Of a stretch of 64,000 bases of DNA, positions 11,401-21,438 are shown piece after piece. The stretch lies in contig JANTQA010000048.1 in NCBI GenBank assembly GCA_027625915.1, forward strand, positions 2,170,001-2,234,000. The letters run 5' to 3'. The stretch comes from Anaeramoeba flamelloides. Taxonomy: Eukaryota > Metamonada > Anaeramoebidae. The notes under the pieces were generated by a model. That model was given only the letters and a program-made list of their open reading frames with translations, did not search any database and was not told the DNA's origin. A program made the translations under genes and the position numbers. Positions within the stretch are counted from its first letter, which is position 1. Every line of letters starts with the position of its first letter.

Positions 11401-13974
11401 TAGTAATTTCTGAGGGTTTATATGAACAAATAACCTTGGAAACATTTAATTTTATTTTCAAAAAAAAAAGAAAAATTAATCAAATATTTATGATTGAAGA
11501 TCTAGAAAAAATGATAATTTCTTTTATTTTCAATAATTTAATAAATTTCAAGTAAATTTAAAAGATTTAGTAATATTTTTTTTCCAATTGTTCAGAGTAT
11601 AAACAACGAACTGTTATTATTAAAATCAATTATTTGATACTATCTTTTTTTTTTTTTTTAATTAAAATATATCAATTTGAATTCATTTTACAGTCCGATA
11701 TCATTTTAAGGCACAGGAAAAATCAACATACAAGGCACAAATTTTTGATTTAAGGCACTTTCCCAATTTCAAGATATAATTTCACCGAATAATTACAGAG
11801 TTAGTTTGAGTGTTTTCTTCAATATATATATAGAATACAGGCAGTTCCACTTTTAAGACTCAAACTTTCAACGAAATTTAAGGTATAAAAAAATCTCAAA
11901 TTAAGGCACAAAATTTGGAATTTTTTTTTTTACAATTTATTTTACTAGAATCTGAATTTTGTGCCTTAATTTGAGATTTTTATTGTGCCTTAAATTTCGT
12001 TGAAAGTTTGTGCCTTAAAAGTGGAATTGACTATTACATTATGAGTAATCTTGGAAATTTACACAGAAAAATTGTACCTTATTTTGACCACTTTGATTTT
12101 GTGTCTTACTGGGGTTTTTTTGTGCATTAAAAAGGCACAGGACTGTATATATTTGAAAATCTTTTAATAATTGAGAAATAATAATAAAGTCTATTGATGC
12201 TTATAATCTTTGGGTTGTTAATGATTTACTTGAAACTAATTAAGAGTGTATTATTAATTATTGGTTATAAATAATCGAATTAAAAAGTATTTCTTTAGGT
12301 TATAAATTGGGTTTACCAGATTTTAAAAAGGTATTTTGGGGTAACTTTTTAATTTAATGATTTGTTTTTCGCATATTTTTTTCTTCAATAAAAAGAAAAA
12401 ATTGATTAGAATTGTTCTTTGGAGAAACAAATTATATTTTTTTCAGGTTTAAAATCATTATTATAATTTTTTTAAAATAAGTAGAGTTTTTATACTGGGT
12501 TCATTTAAACCCCAGTGGTTTTCTTTTTAAAGTGTGTTTTGGTACAATTGAATCATGGGAAATAAGATTGTCTTTCTTCTTTCTGTAAAATAAATTGTTT
12601 TAAAAATACTTCAGAAATATGTGGAATTTTGAACTTTTACAAAAATAAAAAAAAAATTGATCAAACTTTTTTTCTAATAATAATTCATTTCTGAAAATAA
12701 CATTAAAAGTAAGTCTGGCTTTATAGTAGTCAGAATTTTACTTTACTTTTCAATTTTGAGATGTGGCAAAATTTTTTGAATTTGTTTTTACTGGTATTTT
12801 AAGTAAAAATGGGAAAAAATTTTCACTTTATTTTCCTTGTTCTTTTCCAAAAGAGAGTTTTCAAAGAAGTAAGTGATTTCAATTTTTGAACCGATTTTAA
12901 ATTTTCACTTCTATTTCTATTTTAGATAGAGTTCTGAAAAAGGTGGGCTGTAATATAATTCTAAAAATTCTATTTTGGAAAAAAATAAGGAAAATGAAGT
13001 GGAAATTTTTCCTATTTATAATTCAAATACCTGTATATGTATTTGAAGATTTTTTTTAGTTAACTCGTCCCGTAGATCTGTGACACTCTGTCCTAAATTT
13101 TTTCAAAGTAACAACAAGAGTGTGTTTGGAGAAAAAAATTAAGAGTATTTTGTGACGAAGGAATTATTGGATCGGGATTTATTAACTATTTGTTTCTTTT
13201 TGTATTTTTGGTATTATCTTGTCTATTTGCCAATGTTTTTTTAAAAAAAGGTTTGTAATAAACCATCTAGAAATGATTGTTTTTGTTCTTAAACTGTTTA
13301 CTTGCTTCTTTTCAAGACAGAGTGTTTTTCAAAAGAAAATTTCTTTTTGAGTTCCTTTTCTTACACAAGAATAATTCTCAAAATAATTTGGAACCTAGAA
13401 TCCAAATATGCTGGTGATCACAATTCCTAAAAGGATGGTATTAATTCAAAACAAAAAGAAAATTTTCCTTACTTGGTTGTTTAGATAGGTCCCATTTGTT
13501 GAGTGATCTTGTAAATAAACAATATGATCAAGCCTTCCTTCTGTTGCATTTTGAATTTTTTCTAGAGTGATTGTGCAATGTATTTTTGAAAGTTTGGGTT
13601 GGTTAATGACTAAATTACATTTACGGTATCTTCCAATAGAATCTTTTATTTTGTTTGGTATTATTATGTTTTGTGGTACAAAAAAAAATAAAAATTAAAA
13701 AAATACTTGAAATAATTCTAGTTTGATTCTAAATAAAAACGTTACTTCTTTTCTGTGTTAAAGGAAAATTTTTCGTCCCTTCAGTTATAGAATGAAGAAG
13801 GCCCCATTGCTGAAGTTTCTATGGACAAAATTGAAAAGAAGACAAATAAATAATTTAAATGAAACAAGACGCTCCAATTTACAATTGTGTTGGGGAGATC
13901 AGAACATAAAAATATTGTACCATTGAAAAACTTACCTGTTTTTTTTCCTTTTTATTTTTTTTCTTGAAAGACAT
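2461..13974 (-). CDS. Chk2/Rad53/Cds1-like checkpoint kinase (FHA + Ser/Thr kinase), nine exons
   Basis: Exons, 5' to 3' on the minus strand: 13936-13974, 13746-13818, 13473-13642, 9356-9440, 9221-9273, 9003-9043, 5473-6060, 3247-3271, 2461-2787. They sum to 1401 nt (466 aa) and every junction keeps phase with GT-AG ends. An FHA domain spans about residues 18-122 (GRYRKC near 41-46, then LSKIHC, then HSTNGTYLNN). The kinase follows from about 148: glycine loop GKGGYGSV, Lys175, Glu200, HRDLKPDN with Asp280, DFG with Asp301, and a T-loop with Thr316/Thr320 before APE. FHA followed by a CAMK-type kinase is the Chk2 layout; family members relay DNA-damage signals in the nucleus. The N-terminus is only about 17 residues, so no SQ/TQ cluster is visible unless an upstream exon was missed. 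The start is the first in-frame ATG of exon 1. The exon 3 acceptor (AAAAG) is poor, but it restores the FHA strand spacing. Introns of 2.2, 2.9 and 4.0 kb are packed with repeats. Confidence 0.87.
3079..3182. repeat. (CA)n-(TA)n-(GT)n compound microsatellite inside an intron
   Basis: A CA run, a TA run of about 30 bases and a GT run follow each other, so the block is self-complementary and could form one long hairpin. It lies in the last intron of the Chk2-like gene, about 65 bases downstream of the donor of the 25-nt exon. In the transcript a CA-rich segment comes closest to that donor. Confidence 0.9.
3247..3271 (-). CDS. 25-nt micro-exon 8 of the Chk2-like kinase
   Basis: Acceptor TTTTATAG and donor GTAAGT bound 25 coding bases. 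With the last two bases of exon 7 they encode ILSGNFPFH, which aligns with the LSGYPPF segment that follows the F-helix of CAMK kinases. Without it the kinase lacks this segment and the frame breaks. Confidence 0.9.
3425..4560. repeat. Dispersed repeat R3, copy 1 (interrupted by family A element)
   Basis: About 550 bases are repeated in direct orientation at 8204-8790; both copies lie in introns of the same kinase gene. Shared landmarks are a near-identical start around TTATTTTTC, a central T/C-rich tract, the motif TTCAGTAATAAAAAAT (TTTAGTAATAAAAAAT here) and TAAAAAGTGAATTATTAATA near the end. The copy is split at 3895-4479 by a TA-flanked element. No coding potential seen. Confidence 0.7.
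3895..4479. mobile_element. Non-autonomous TIR element, family A, copy 2
   Basis: It starts TAAACTCCATTTCACTCAAA and ends with the complement (CACTTTGCTTGAAAAAGAGT followed by TTA). It is flanked by TA, and the related repeat at 8204-8790 carries the uninterrupted site at 8723-8724. Same family as 1217-1780. Confidence 0.8.
4886..5472. other. Remainder of intron 7 of the Chk2-like gene
   Basis: AT-rich intronic DNA with a short plus-strand open frame at 4886-5077. That frame shows no recognisable domain and no splice context, so I do not call it a gene. Confidence 0.5.
6061..8203. other. Most of intron 6 of the Chk2-like gene
   Basis: Intron 6 runs from 9002 down to 6061 on the minus strand, about 2.9 kb. 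This part is AT-rich and I saw no exon. A stretch near 7262-7320 (GGTAATTTTGTTAAATCGAC then CTCTTCAATAATAA) is related to one at 28248-28300, so it belongs to another dispersed repeat. Confidence 0.55.
8204..8790. repeat. Dispersed repeat R3, copy 2 (empty site for family A)
   Basis: Direct repeat of the 3425-4560 sequence without the insertion. It contains a T run of about 37 bases and the uninterrupted target TA at 8723-8724. It lies in intron 6 of the Chk2-like gene. Confidence 0.75.
9003..9043 (-). CDS. 41-nt micro-exon 6 of the Chk2-like kinase
   Basis: Acceptor TTCAATAG and donor GTAAAA bound 41 bases that start in phase 0 and end in phase 2. They encode SELSRIKLSPIIG plus two bases of the Lys in the GKGGYG loop. 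This is the only segment I found between 6061 and 9220 that fits both flanking phases and supplies the start of the kinase N-lobe. Confidence 0.85.
9630..10350. repeat. Palindrome array H1
   Basis: Several consecutive imperfect palindromes. One type has arms of TTTTCCAGAATTTAAAAGAA and a centre around AAAATC..GATTTT; a second has TTTTCTGTTTATTTG arms (10088-10136). They are separated by short GC-richer spacers such as GGCACTCCACGGCACTTG. Related arrays lie at 18670, 27330, 41215, 44090 and 63680. This one is in intron 3 of the Chk2-like gene. Confidence 0.8.
10350..10690. repeat. Conserved tail following palindrome array H1
   Basis: About 330 bases that recur in the same position and orientation after the array at 41215-41560. 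Matches include CTATTAGTTATT, ACAACAATAAAT and GATGAAAGGTTAAT. The array and tail therefore seem to move or duplicate as one unit. Confidence 0.6.
10911..11111. mobile_element. Short TIR element, family F, copy 1
   Basis: The left end AAATTGAACAAAATTTTCAT and the right end ATGAAAATTTTGTTCAATTT are perfect complements, continuing on both sides. About 200 bp with no coding potential. A relative lies at 15561-15765. Confidence 0.75.
11689..12147. mobile_element. Tc1/mariner-type MITE, family E, copy 1, itself interrupted
   Basis: Ends TA-CAGTCC and GGACTG-TA mark a Tc1/mariner-like element. It sits inside the R1 copy: the sequence on either side joins into the continuous sequence of the R1 copy at 22258-23474. 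The interior matches the element at 23985-24257 in reverse, apart from the insert at 11836-12033. Confidence 0.85.
11836..12033. mobile_element. TA-inserted palindromic MITE, family B, copy 1, nested in family E
   Basis: Left end CAGGCAGTTCCACTTTTAAG and right end CTTAAAAGTGGAATTGAC form inverted repeats, and the arms continue inward with repeated AAGGCAC-type motifs. TA flanks both sides. The family E copy at 23985-24257 has the uninterrupted sequence AGAATATTACATTATG (on its minus strand) at this point. A diverged relative is at 55218-55420. Confidence 0.85.
12806..13018. mobile_element. Short TIR element next to the R1 copy
   Basis: About 40-bp inverted repeats: the left end with TTTTCACTTTATTTTCCTT matches the complement of the right end AAGGAAAATGAAGTGGAAAT. 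About 210 bp, no coding potential. A partial match to the left arm is at 23765-23810. Confidence 0.65.
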
Positions 13975-14887
13975 TTGTTTGAAAGAAATTAAAATAAAAA
14001 AATGATCTTTAACCTTTTTTTTTTTTTTCTTCACAAAAAATCCCCTTACATTTTCAAATCTTTGAGACTTTTTAAAGCTTTCAGGCAATTACCAAAACTT
14101 TTAATCATTTTACAAACCATTAAAAAGATGCAAAGCTTTCGTGATGTGAGATTTTTTTAGTCTTGTTTTAAAAAAATGTTACGTTCTTTTGAATTTTTGA
14201 TTTCTTCATGTAAGGATCTTGTTTCCGTTCAAAATCGGATTTTTGGTTGATTGTTTCTTTATGTGAGAATTTTTTGAAATTTTTTTGAAAAATAAGGATC
14301 AAAGTTTATTCTATTAAACTGATCAGCTCTTTTTTTTTGATAATTTTTAAGACTACCTCTTTAGACAATAATATTAATGGTTCGCAAATTATTTATTTTA
14401 TTTATTTAAAAAGTGAATTATGAAGAAAATTAATTGATCTTGTAAAAAAATATTTAATTTCTCTGAGAGATATGACAAATCAGGATTCTTTTAAAGTATC
14501 TGGAAATAAAGAAACGAATGTGAAATTTTTAATTTCATTCAGACTTGTGACAAATAATGTGAATAATATTTTGGTATCTTTGAAACAATTAATTTGGATT
14601 TTTCTTTTTGTATTTTTCATACTTTTTAAGGAAGAATAAAAATTATCTAACAGAGAAACACATTTTCCGATTTGGTTTGTCACATCTCTCTAGTAAGATG
14701 ATTGGCGTCTATTAAATAAATAATTTTTTCTACACTAATTAGGGATATTGACTAATTTGTTATTATTTTTTAAATGCTTAACTAAACTTAGAAAACCCAC
14801 TCACTCTATAGGAACTTGCTGAAATCTTTCAAAAAAAGATCTTTAAATTGAGATTTATTTTTAGATAAATTTTTGATCCACTATTAA
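13975..14887. other. DNA upstream of the Chk2-like gene
   Basis: The presumed 5' UTR and promoter of the kinase lie here, but no core promoter motif can be trusted at this AT content. An open frame continues upstream of the chosen ATG to about 14088 without another ATG. The minus-strand frame at 14480-14683 has no recognisable domain. Confidence 0.45.
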
Positions 14888-15329
14888 CTATTGAGAGGAA
14901 AATGTTGTACACAGAAAAATGGTTGTACACTATTTTTAATTGGGAACATTAGTAAAATTGAAAATCAAATCCTATTGATAACTAGGTGAATTTTATATAA
15001 ATCTAGGTTTAAAAGTGTTTCAAGTTCATTAATATGTGGTGTGTATAGAATATTCATTTGAATGGTTGATAACTAAAGTAGATCACGCTATTTTAACAAA
15101 AATCCAAGTTGAAGTAATGTTTACTATTAATTCTGAAAATGATAATTTTTAAACTTGCTTTAGGTTATCAGAGATAAGATTTTGAAAAAGTAGAATTACA
15201 TTAATCCTTATTCCAATGAGTAGATTATTGTTATTTTCTTTAGTTATTTCACAAACGATTGTAATTAAAAATCATTTTCAGTAATGTTCCCAATTAAAAT
15301 TGCTGTCCAACTATTTTTCTTTCAATAGT
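14888..15329. mobile_element. TIR element, family G
   Basis: About 60-bp imperfect inverted repeats: the left TTTTTAATTGGGAACATTA is answered on the right by AATGTTCCCAATTAAAA, and the outer parts (CTATTGAGAGGAAAAT against ATTTTTCTTTCAATAG) also match. About 440 bp, no coding potential. Confidence 0.75.
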
Positions 15330-15560
15330 AAAAACAGTTTTATCTTCATTTTAATCAATTCCATTTTAATAAACTGATACTTGTCAGAAAAAAATTGTAT
15401 TTTATTTTAAAGTTTTTTGACTTATTGAATGGGGTGTAGAATCCAATTCTATGAACAAAAAATCTGCTTTTCTTTTAATTTTACTTTGTAAAAAAAATAC
15501 TATAAGATCTTGGTGAAAGTTAAACTTTTTTTAAATCAATAAATTATAATACTGTTAATT

Positions 15561-15765
15561 GCAAAATAAATGGATAAAAATTTTCACTCAGCTTTCCAAA
15601 ATAATCACATTCCAAGAATGAAAACAAATCATCAAAATTATCAATTCTATAAGGTGAAATCAATAATAAAAACTGATTTACGAATATTAACAATTGAAAT
15701 GTTCCTTGATTTTAAAACTTTTTTTCGGAAAGCTGAATGAAAATTTTGATGCATTTATTTTGCAA
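15561..15765. mobile_element. Short TIR element, family F, copy 2
   Basis: Ends GCAAAATAAATG and CATTTATTTTGC enclose arms with AAAATTTTCACTCAGCTTTCC-like sequence (GGAAAGCTGAATGAAAATTT on the right). Same arms as 10911-11111. Confidence 0.75.
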
Positions 15766-15784
15766 AAAATAGTATTACAATTAT

Positions 15785-16660
15785 TAAGTATTTTCTCGAA
15801 AGGTCAGGATAAATATATTTTAAAATATTTTTATTAAACATAATTTTCTAAAATTATTTAAAACATATCAAATTATTAAAAATCGTACATTGAGTTTTAA
15901 TGATAGTTCAATTTGTTTGTTAGTATGGCAGTAAATAAATATAAAATATGAATTTTTCTGATCTCGATTTTGTCTGATATATTTTAGGGGGGGGATTTAT
16001 TTATTATTTTCATTTTGATCCAAAAAAAATCATTTTCATATTTTCTTTAATATCGACAAATTATCAATAAAAAAAAACTAGTATATAGCTGTTCATTATT
16101 GTTAAAAGAATCGTTTGGATTCTTGTTATATTTCCTATTATTTATTCGAATTATATGTAATTGTTGTTTGTAAAAAAAAAAAAGTTCATTTTTATTTTTC
16201 TTTTTTTGAAATATTTTAATGTATATAAGCTTTTCTAGAAAAAAGTAGAGAAATTTTATTTCAAAATATCTTTATTAAGCCCAATATCTAAAATTATTTA
16301 AATACCCAAACACATTAACTGCCAAAAATTTGTTGTATATTGCAATTCAATTTATTTGTTAGTAAGGTATTAATAAAAGCTATTAAAATTTCCGATCTCG
16401 TTTTTATTTGATATTGGTACGGGTGAAAATTGCTGTATATTTTTTTCTTTTCGATAAGCAAAAAAGTTTTCATAACTACATAACCCACGTATAATTCTCA
16501 ATCAAATTAAAAAAAATATAACTGTATTTTATTATTTGATAAAAATATTTTAAATATTTGTTTTCTCTAGTTTTTTTATTGAAATTGGTCGTACAAGGTT
16601 TTCTAAGAAAAGGTGGTAATTTTTTTTTATTGGAAATATTTTAATTAACATATTTTGAAA
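15785..16660. repeat. Two adjacent diverged copies of repeat family C
   Basis: Copies at about 15785-16230 and 16235-16660 are direct repeats. Shared marks are CTAAAATTATTTAAA, ATTTGTTAGTA and GATCTCG followed by TTTGATAT. They match the reverse complement of the complete element at 44661-45243. Both have lost clear terminal repeats. A run of eight Gs lies at about 15987. Confidence 0.6.
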
Positions 16661-18669
16661 TAAATGTCATAGTCATTAATTTAATCATTTTTTATATTTA
16701 AAATAATTTTTTATTGTCAATTAATGAAGAATAAACTAACAACAATGATAATTTTTTAGAAATGTAAAAAAAATTACCTGATTTTTTAGGAAATGACTTA
16801 TATTGAAATCTTTAGAATATATGCGATCCAATCAGTATTATTATTTGTTTATATTTATTATTATTTATTTATATTTATTATCACTAATTTACTATAAAAT
16901 TTCTTAAAGGGTTTTTTTTTATGAAATTTCAATAGTTCGCAGACTTTTTTTGCAAATACTTTACATTTTAGAAATGATCCATTCTGGTTTTATTTAACAC
17001 ATAAGCTTTACATTCAAAAAGTTATTTAGCAGTTCCGAGTACATTTTATTATTTCGATGGGTTAATGTCTTAAAAACTGTTTTATTTTGAATTAGTCGAA
17101 AATTTGATTTGGTTTATTCGTTAATGATCATTTAATGTGATCATTGTCACATTTATATAAAGGTAGTGGGTACTGAATTTCAAGTTAATCTCACAAAGTT
17201 GAATTAAATCCTGTTTGAAAAAAATATTTATTCTCCATGGTATAGACCTTTTAATTATTTCCTAAACATTTTATTAAATTGGTTGTACTCATCTTCCAAT
17301 TTGTAATTTTTTAAGGTCTCGGTGGATAAGGTGCGGGTTAGGTTAGGTAGGGTTAAAAGTCATATAAATGGATTATAAATGTGTTCCTTTTTATATCTTA
17401 AACATAGTTTACTCATCCATCATTGAATCTTTGTTAAATTTTAATTAATAAATTAGATTTTAGTGAGCTGATTGGATCAAAGTGGCTTAAAATCAAATAA
17501 TGTGGATTGAATCAATATTTACAAATAAGAAAACAAGTATGTTTTGGTAGTATATTAATTTGGTTATGTAGTATTCTATGTTCAGCTTTGGCCAAAACAA
17601 GATTTGTGAAGCTAAAACAATGGGAAAATAATTACAAACCTACTAAAAAATTTAAAAAAAAAAAACAAAATCAGATTCTTAAATAATGGTTCTTTAGAAG
17701 TACATTTTCAAAAAATTTATAATTAAAAACTTTCAAATTAAGTAGCATATTTCATTTCATCGATATTACATTAAATATTTATACTTTTTTATCTAAAGAA
17801 AAACATGGTTATGGTCTAGAAGTTCACAACAGAAACCAAAGTGACAAACAAATAGTTAACACTCGGGATAAAAAAAGGTGTTTTCGGGTTTTTTTTATTT
17901 ATTTTATTGGTTAAAAAGGAGTTAGCGATAAAACCGAAAATCATATACCCCAAAATAACTAAATTTGATTGTGTATGTGTTTTTTTTTATCACAATTATA
18001 ATTTTAACTGTGTTATAAAATAATTTTAGATTGTCTTTAAATACTTAAAAGGTATATTTTGGGAGGATTAAAAGAAAAATAAGAAAATTTTTTACAATAA
18101 AATTGGCTAAAACAAATTTTGATAAAAAAATAAAAATAAAAATATAAAACTAATGTTGGTAAAAACAATTTTTATAGTAATAATAATAATAATTCAAGTG
18201 TGTTGATTTAATTATAAGCAGATAAAACAATGGAAAAATGATTATTTTGTATTTTTTTTTAATTTGATGGTTGGGTATAAACATTTACGCGGGGTGTATA
18301 ATTATTGTCATTTATTTTTTCTTTATAATCTTTTTTTTTAATCCATGATGATTTTTGGATTTTCCATTTGTTTTTTATGTTCCGGTATTTTAGTGTTAGG
18401 AAGTAGTAAATTGATGGGTTTTCCTTTGTAACTATTCTTCCTCATATTCAAAAAATATAACATCGTATCTAAAGAAAATGTTCATAATCATTTTAGGTTT
18501 AAACTTTTATTTATTATTATTAGATTATTTTTTTATTCAGTGTGATTATATCTATTTTTCTATCTTCGTTTAGAAGGAAAAAATATTTTTTTTCTTCTAA
18601 TTTTTTTAAAGATAAATTATACTATGATCCATAATGTTGGATACATTATACTTGGTATTAAAATCTTTA
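16660..18669. other. Gene-free AT-rich DNA
   Basis: No exon-like segment or RNA gene was seen on either strand. A short stretch richer in G is at 17315-17360 (GGTGCGGGTTAGGTTAGG). Confidence 0.5.
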
Positions 18670-18890
18670 AATAAATTTGGGGTTACGGGGTTTTCTGTGG
18701 AGTGTAGTAGAGTGCTGCTGGGTGTATAGCTTTTCCGGAATTCAAAAGAATGGAGAAAAATCGTTGATTTTACCCAATTCATTTAAAATCTGAAAAAGTT
18801 GACGGTGGTTTTCTTAAGAATTGCTCTTTTATTTGTTTAATCTATAAACTGTGCAAATAAGCAAATAAACTCGAGAAAACATAATGGTAT
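18670..18890. repeat. Palindrome array H2
   Basis: Carries the same palindromic unit as the array at 9630: TTTTCCGGAATTCAAAAGAA, then a centre ATCGTTGATTTT, then AATTCATTTAAAATCTGAAA. The unit is preceded by a G-rich spacer with TAGAGTGCTGCTGGGTG. Confidence 0.65.
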
Positions 18891-20216
18891 ACGGTATGTG
18901 ATTTGCTTTATTTTTCTCTCTTCAATAATAAAAAATAAATCAATCAAATTTTTTCTTTTTTAAAAGAAATAAAACAATTTGAAGCAAGCTATATCCAAAA
19001 AAAAAAAAAAGGATATAAATCAATTTGTAAAAAAATTTTTTTTTTTTAATTGTTAATGTTTTTTTTTTTTTGTGAAAATTATGATTTTAACAATGCATTC
19101 AACGTATAAAACATCATTGTTAGATATTAATTAGTTCTTTCCAATAATTTAATCTACGTTCTTTCCAAGGCTACCATGAATTTTTATATGAATCAAATTT
19201 TGATGCTGATATAGATTTTTTTGTAAGACATAACTTTAATTTAAATATAAAAACATCATTAAATAATATGATAGAAATTTTTTAGGTTTGAAAAGTTGTT
19301 ATCAATATATGTGTATTGTTAGAGAGGAATAATCAAAGAAATTTTACTAAATAAAAAAGAGAAGAAGAAAAATAATTAAAATATTATAGTACAAAATTAT
19401 TATATCATTTACAAAAGTTGTTCTCATTTTATTTTTGATCAAAAAATTATTTACAAAAGAGATTTAAACTTGACAAAATTATTAAATTGAATACACCAGA
19501 GAAGAGAAAACTTCAAACTTCATTTTAGTTTATTAAAAATTGTTTTATACCCTTATTATATTGTCATTTTTTTAAACAAATTGTTCATGACTCGTTTTTT
19601 ATTAAAACTGTTCTTTTTTTTTTTCGAAATATTATGATTTAAATATGTTGAAATTAATATAATATGTACAAATTCGAGGCTTATTAATATTTTACTTTAA
19701 ATTGTATTGCCAATTTACAAACACAAATACTTACAAAGAAAATAATATTTGAAATCGAAAAAAAAAAGCCACTTTTTTGAAAATATCTTGGATCTTGTGG
19801 AAATATCAGTAATTAGAATAATTTTCCTCATTTAAATATAAAAAATTTCACAAAAAACTTAAATTCAAAAAAAAAATAAAAAACTTAAAATTGTGAAAAA
19901 AAATTCTATATTATTTAATTTGGAACTTTCATTTTTGAAGATCCAATGAAGAGATAAAAAAAAAACTGAAAAAAAACAAAAAACAAAATAAAAAAAAAAA
20001 ACAAAAAACAAAAAAACAAAAAACAAAAAACAAAAACAAAATAAAAAAAAAAACAGAAAAACAAAAAACAACAAGAAAGGATTAATCCTTTCAATGTCTA
20101 TAAAAAATCAAATAAATAAACATATCTGAAAAATAAGAAAGTTAACTATCGTTTAAATAAAGAGAGAATGGAAAAAAGAAAAAAAAATATTCTATAAGGA
20201 TAGTCACATTTGAAGT

Positions 20217-20248
<32 letters not shown>

Positions 20249-20437
20249 TTTGAAAAGAAATAAGAAAAAGATCAAAGGAAAACACGAAAACATAGAGAAA
20301 GAATATTAAGAAAATTAAATCAAATAGAAAAAGAACAGGCAAAAGAACAGAAAAAAAAAAAAAAAAAAAAAACAAATTGCTAATCTTTTGCACCTAACTT
20401 TTATCAACATTTGGTTGAAATAGTTATAATTTTGGGA
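18890..20437. other. Gene-free DNA downstream of the UBA-like gene
   Basis: Long A and T runs. The open frames at 19865-20393 are low-complexity readings of A-rich tracts, not genes. The 3' UTR of the minus-strand gene ending at 20438 should be here. Confidence 0.5.
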
Positions 20438-21438
20438 TTATTTTTGAGAACGGAAGATCATAATATTGTGGTTGTGTTTTGTTTCATTTTTGAAACCATA
20501 TTTTGCAAGAAATGAGTGAACTCCTCGTTGTAAATTTTTTTTAGTGACTTTTTTGGTGTTGTATTTTGCAAGGAGATCAAAGATTGTTTTTTGGATTGTG
20601 ATTTGGCTTTTGGTTTTGAGGTGATCAGGATATCCTACAATAAGCTTTGGATCATATTCAATGATTGCACGGAGTCTTTTGTCCCAGTTAAGGAACCCTT
20701 GCGAAAGCACTGATTTAAATTTATTTAATTTTTCAAGTTTTTCTTCCTCGCTTTCTTTTGTTTTTGTTTTGTCTTCTTGTTCATTTCTGTTTTCTTGTGC
20801 TTGTGCTTGTTCTTGTTCTTGTTCTTGTTCTTGTTTTTGTTCTTGTTTTTTTTCCTGTTTATTAGGCCGAATAGCCAAAAGAATTTTTCGTTCTTTTGGA
20901 GATCTTTTTTTTTCTTGGCAAACAGTTTCATATGATCTTTTCCTTGGGGTAAATTCCATCAAATCCATTCCTTCACCTTCACTTGACTGCGAGCCAAAGA
21001 GTTCCTCCATTTTAACAACTGATTCGTTATTCCTTTTGAAGGATGGTTTGAGTCTTGACGCATTTTTAAGTTCAAGAAGTCCGAGAACACCAACAGAAAA
21101 CTTTTGAAAATTTTTGGAAATTAAATGTGAAAAAAAAGATGAGAAAAAATAAATAAAAAAAAAAAAAAAAATTTCGAATTTGATTAGAAAAATAATTGTT
21201 GGTTTAAAATTACTTTATTGTTTAAAGTGTGAAGATTGGTAAAACAAAAACAAAGAAAAAGAAAATAATTTACAAAAAAAAAAAAAAAAAAAATAAAAAA
21301 AATAATTACTTGGTAGTCCCAATTGCAAATATCCAAATAAGAAAGAGCATCATTTAATGAACTTCCAGTTTCTTGTCTAAAATTGTTAAGAAGAACATTT
21401 TTTTCTTGGTGTAAATTTGTTTGTCTGAGATTAAGCAT
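20438..21438 (-). CDS. UBA-like domain protein with E/Q-rich tract, two exons
   Basis: Exons 21310-21438 and 20438-21100 join in phase 0 across a 209-nt intron (donor CAA|GTAATT, acceptor AAAAG). The result is 263 aa starting at a true ATG. Residues about 12-55 read like a three-helix UBA/TAP-C-type domain: LLNNFRQETGSSLNDALSYL, then NWDYQ, with the third helix supplied by exon 2. This fold binds ubiquitin or related ligands, but the ligand here is unknown. After a Ser/Glu-rich linker come basic segments (TPRKRS, EKKRSPKERK) that could be nuclear signals, an EQ/AQ tract around residues 130-150 with an E/K coiled-coil stretch after it, and a compact C-terminal region (about 170-250) that I do not recognise. 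The UBA-like call rests on pattern and length only; the rest is a hypothetical protein. Confidence 0.7.

Larger units (their letters stand above)
11146..12802. mobile_element. TTAA-ended element, family R1, reverse copy, interrupted
   Basis: Reverse-orientation copy of the 1.2-kb family seen at 22258, 37479 and 61549. TTAA stands at both ends (11146-11149 and 12799-12802). Removing the insert at 11689-12147 leaves about 1.2 kb, the same length as the intact copies. Lies in intron 3 of the Chk2-like gene. Confidence 0.75.

Noticed and set aside
13975-14088. Longer first exon of the Chk2-like kinase
   Set aside because: The frame is open upstream of 13974 but has no ATG before a stop just upstream of 14088. 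A GTAAGG site and an AG close to the chosen ATG suggest an intron or UTR instead.
14480-14683. Minus-strand frame upstream of the Chk2-like gene
   Set aside because: No acceptor or donor that joins in phase to exon 1, and no recognisable protein feature.
19865-20393. Minus-strand open frames rich in Phe and Leu
   Set aside because: They are translations of long A/T homopolymer tracts, with no domain, splice context or composition shift.
20661-21107. Plus-strand frame of 148 codons opposite the UBA-like gene
   Set aside because: It is the antisense of the EQ-repeat coding sequence; the Cys/Ser runs mirror the repeat.
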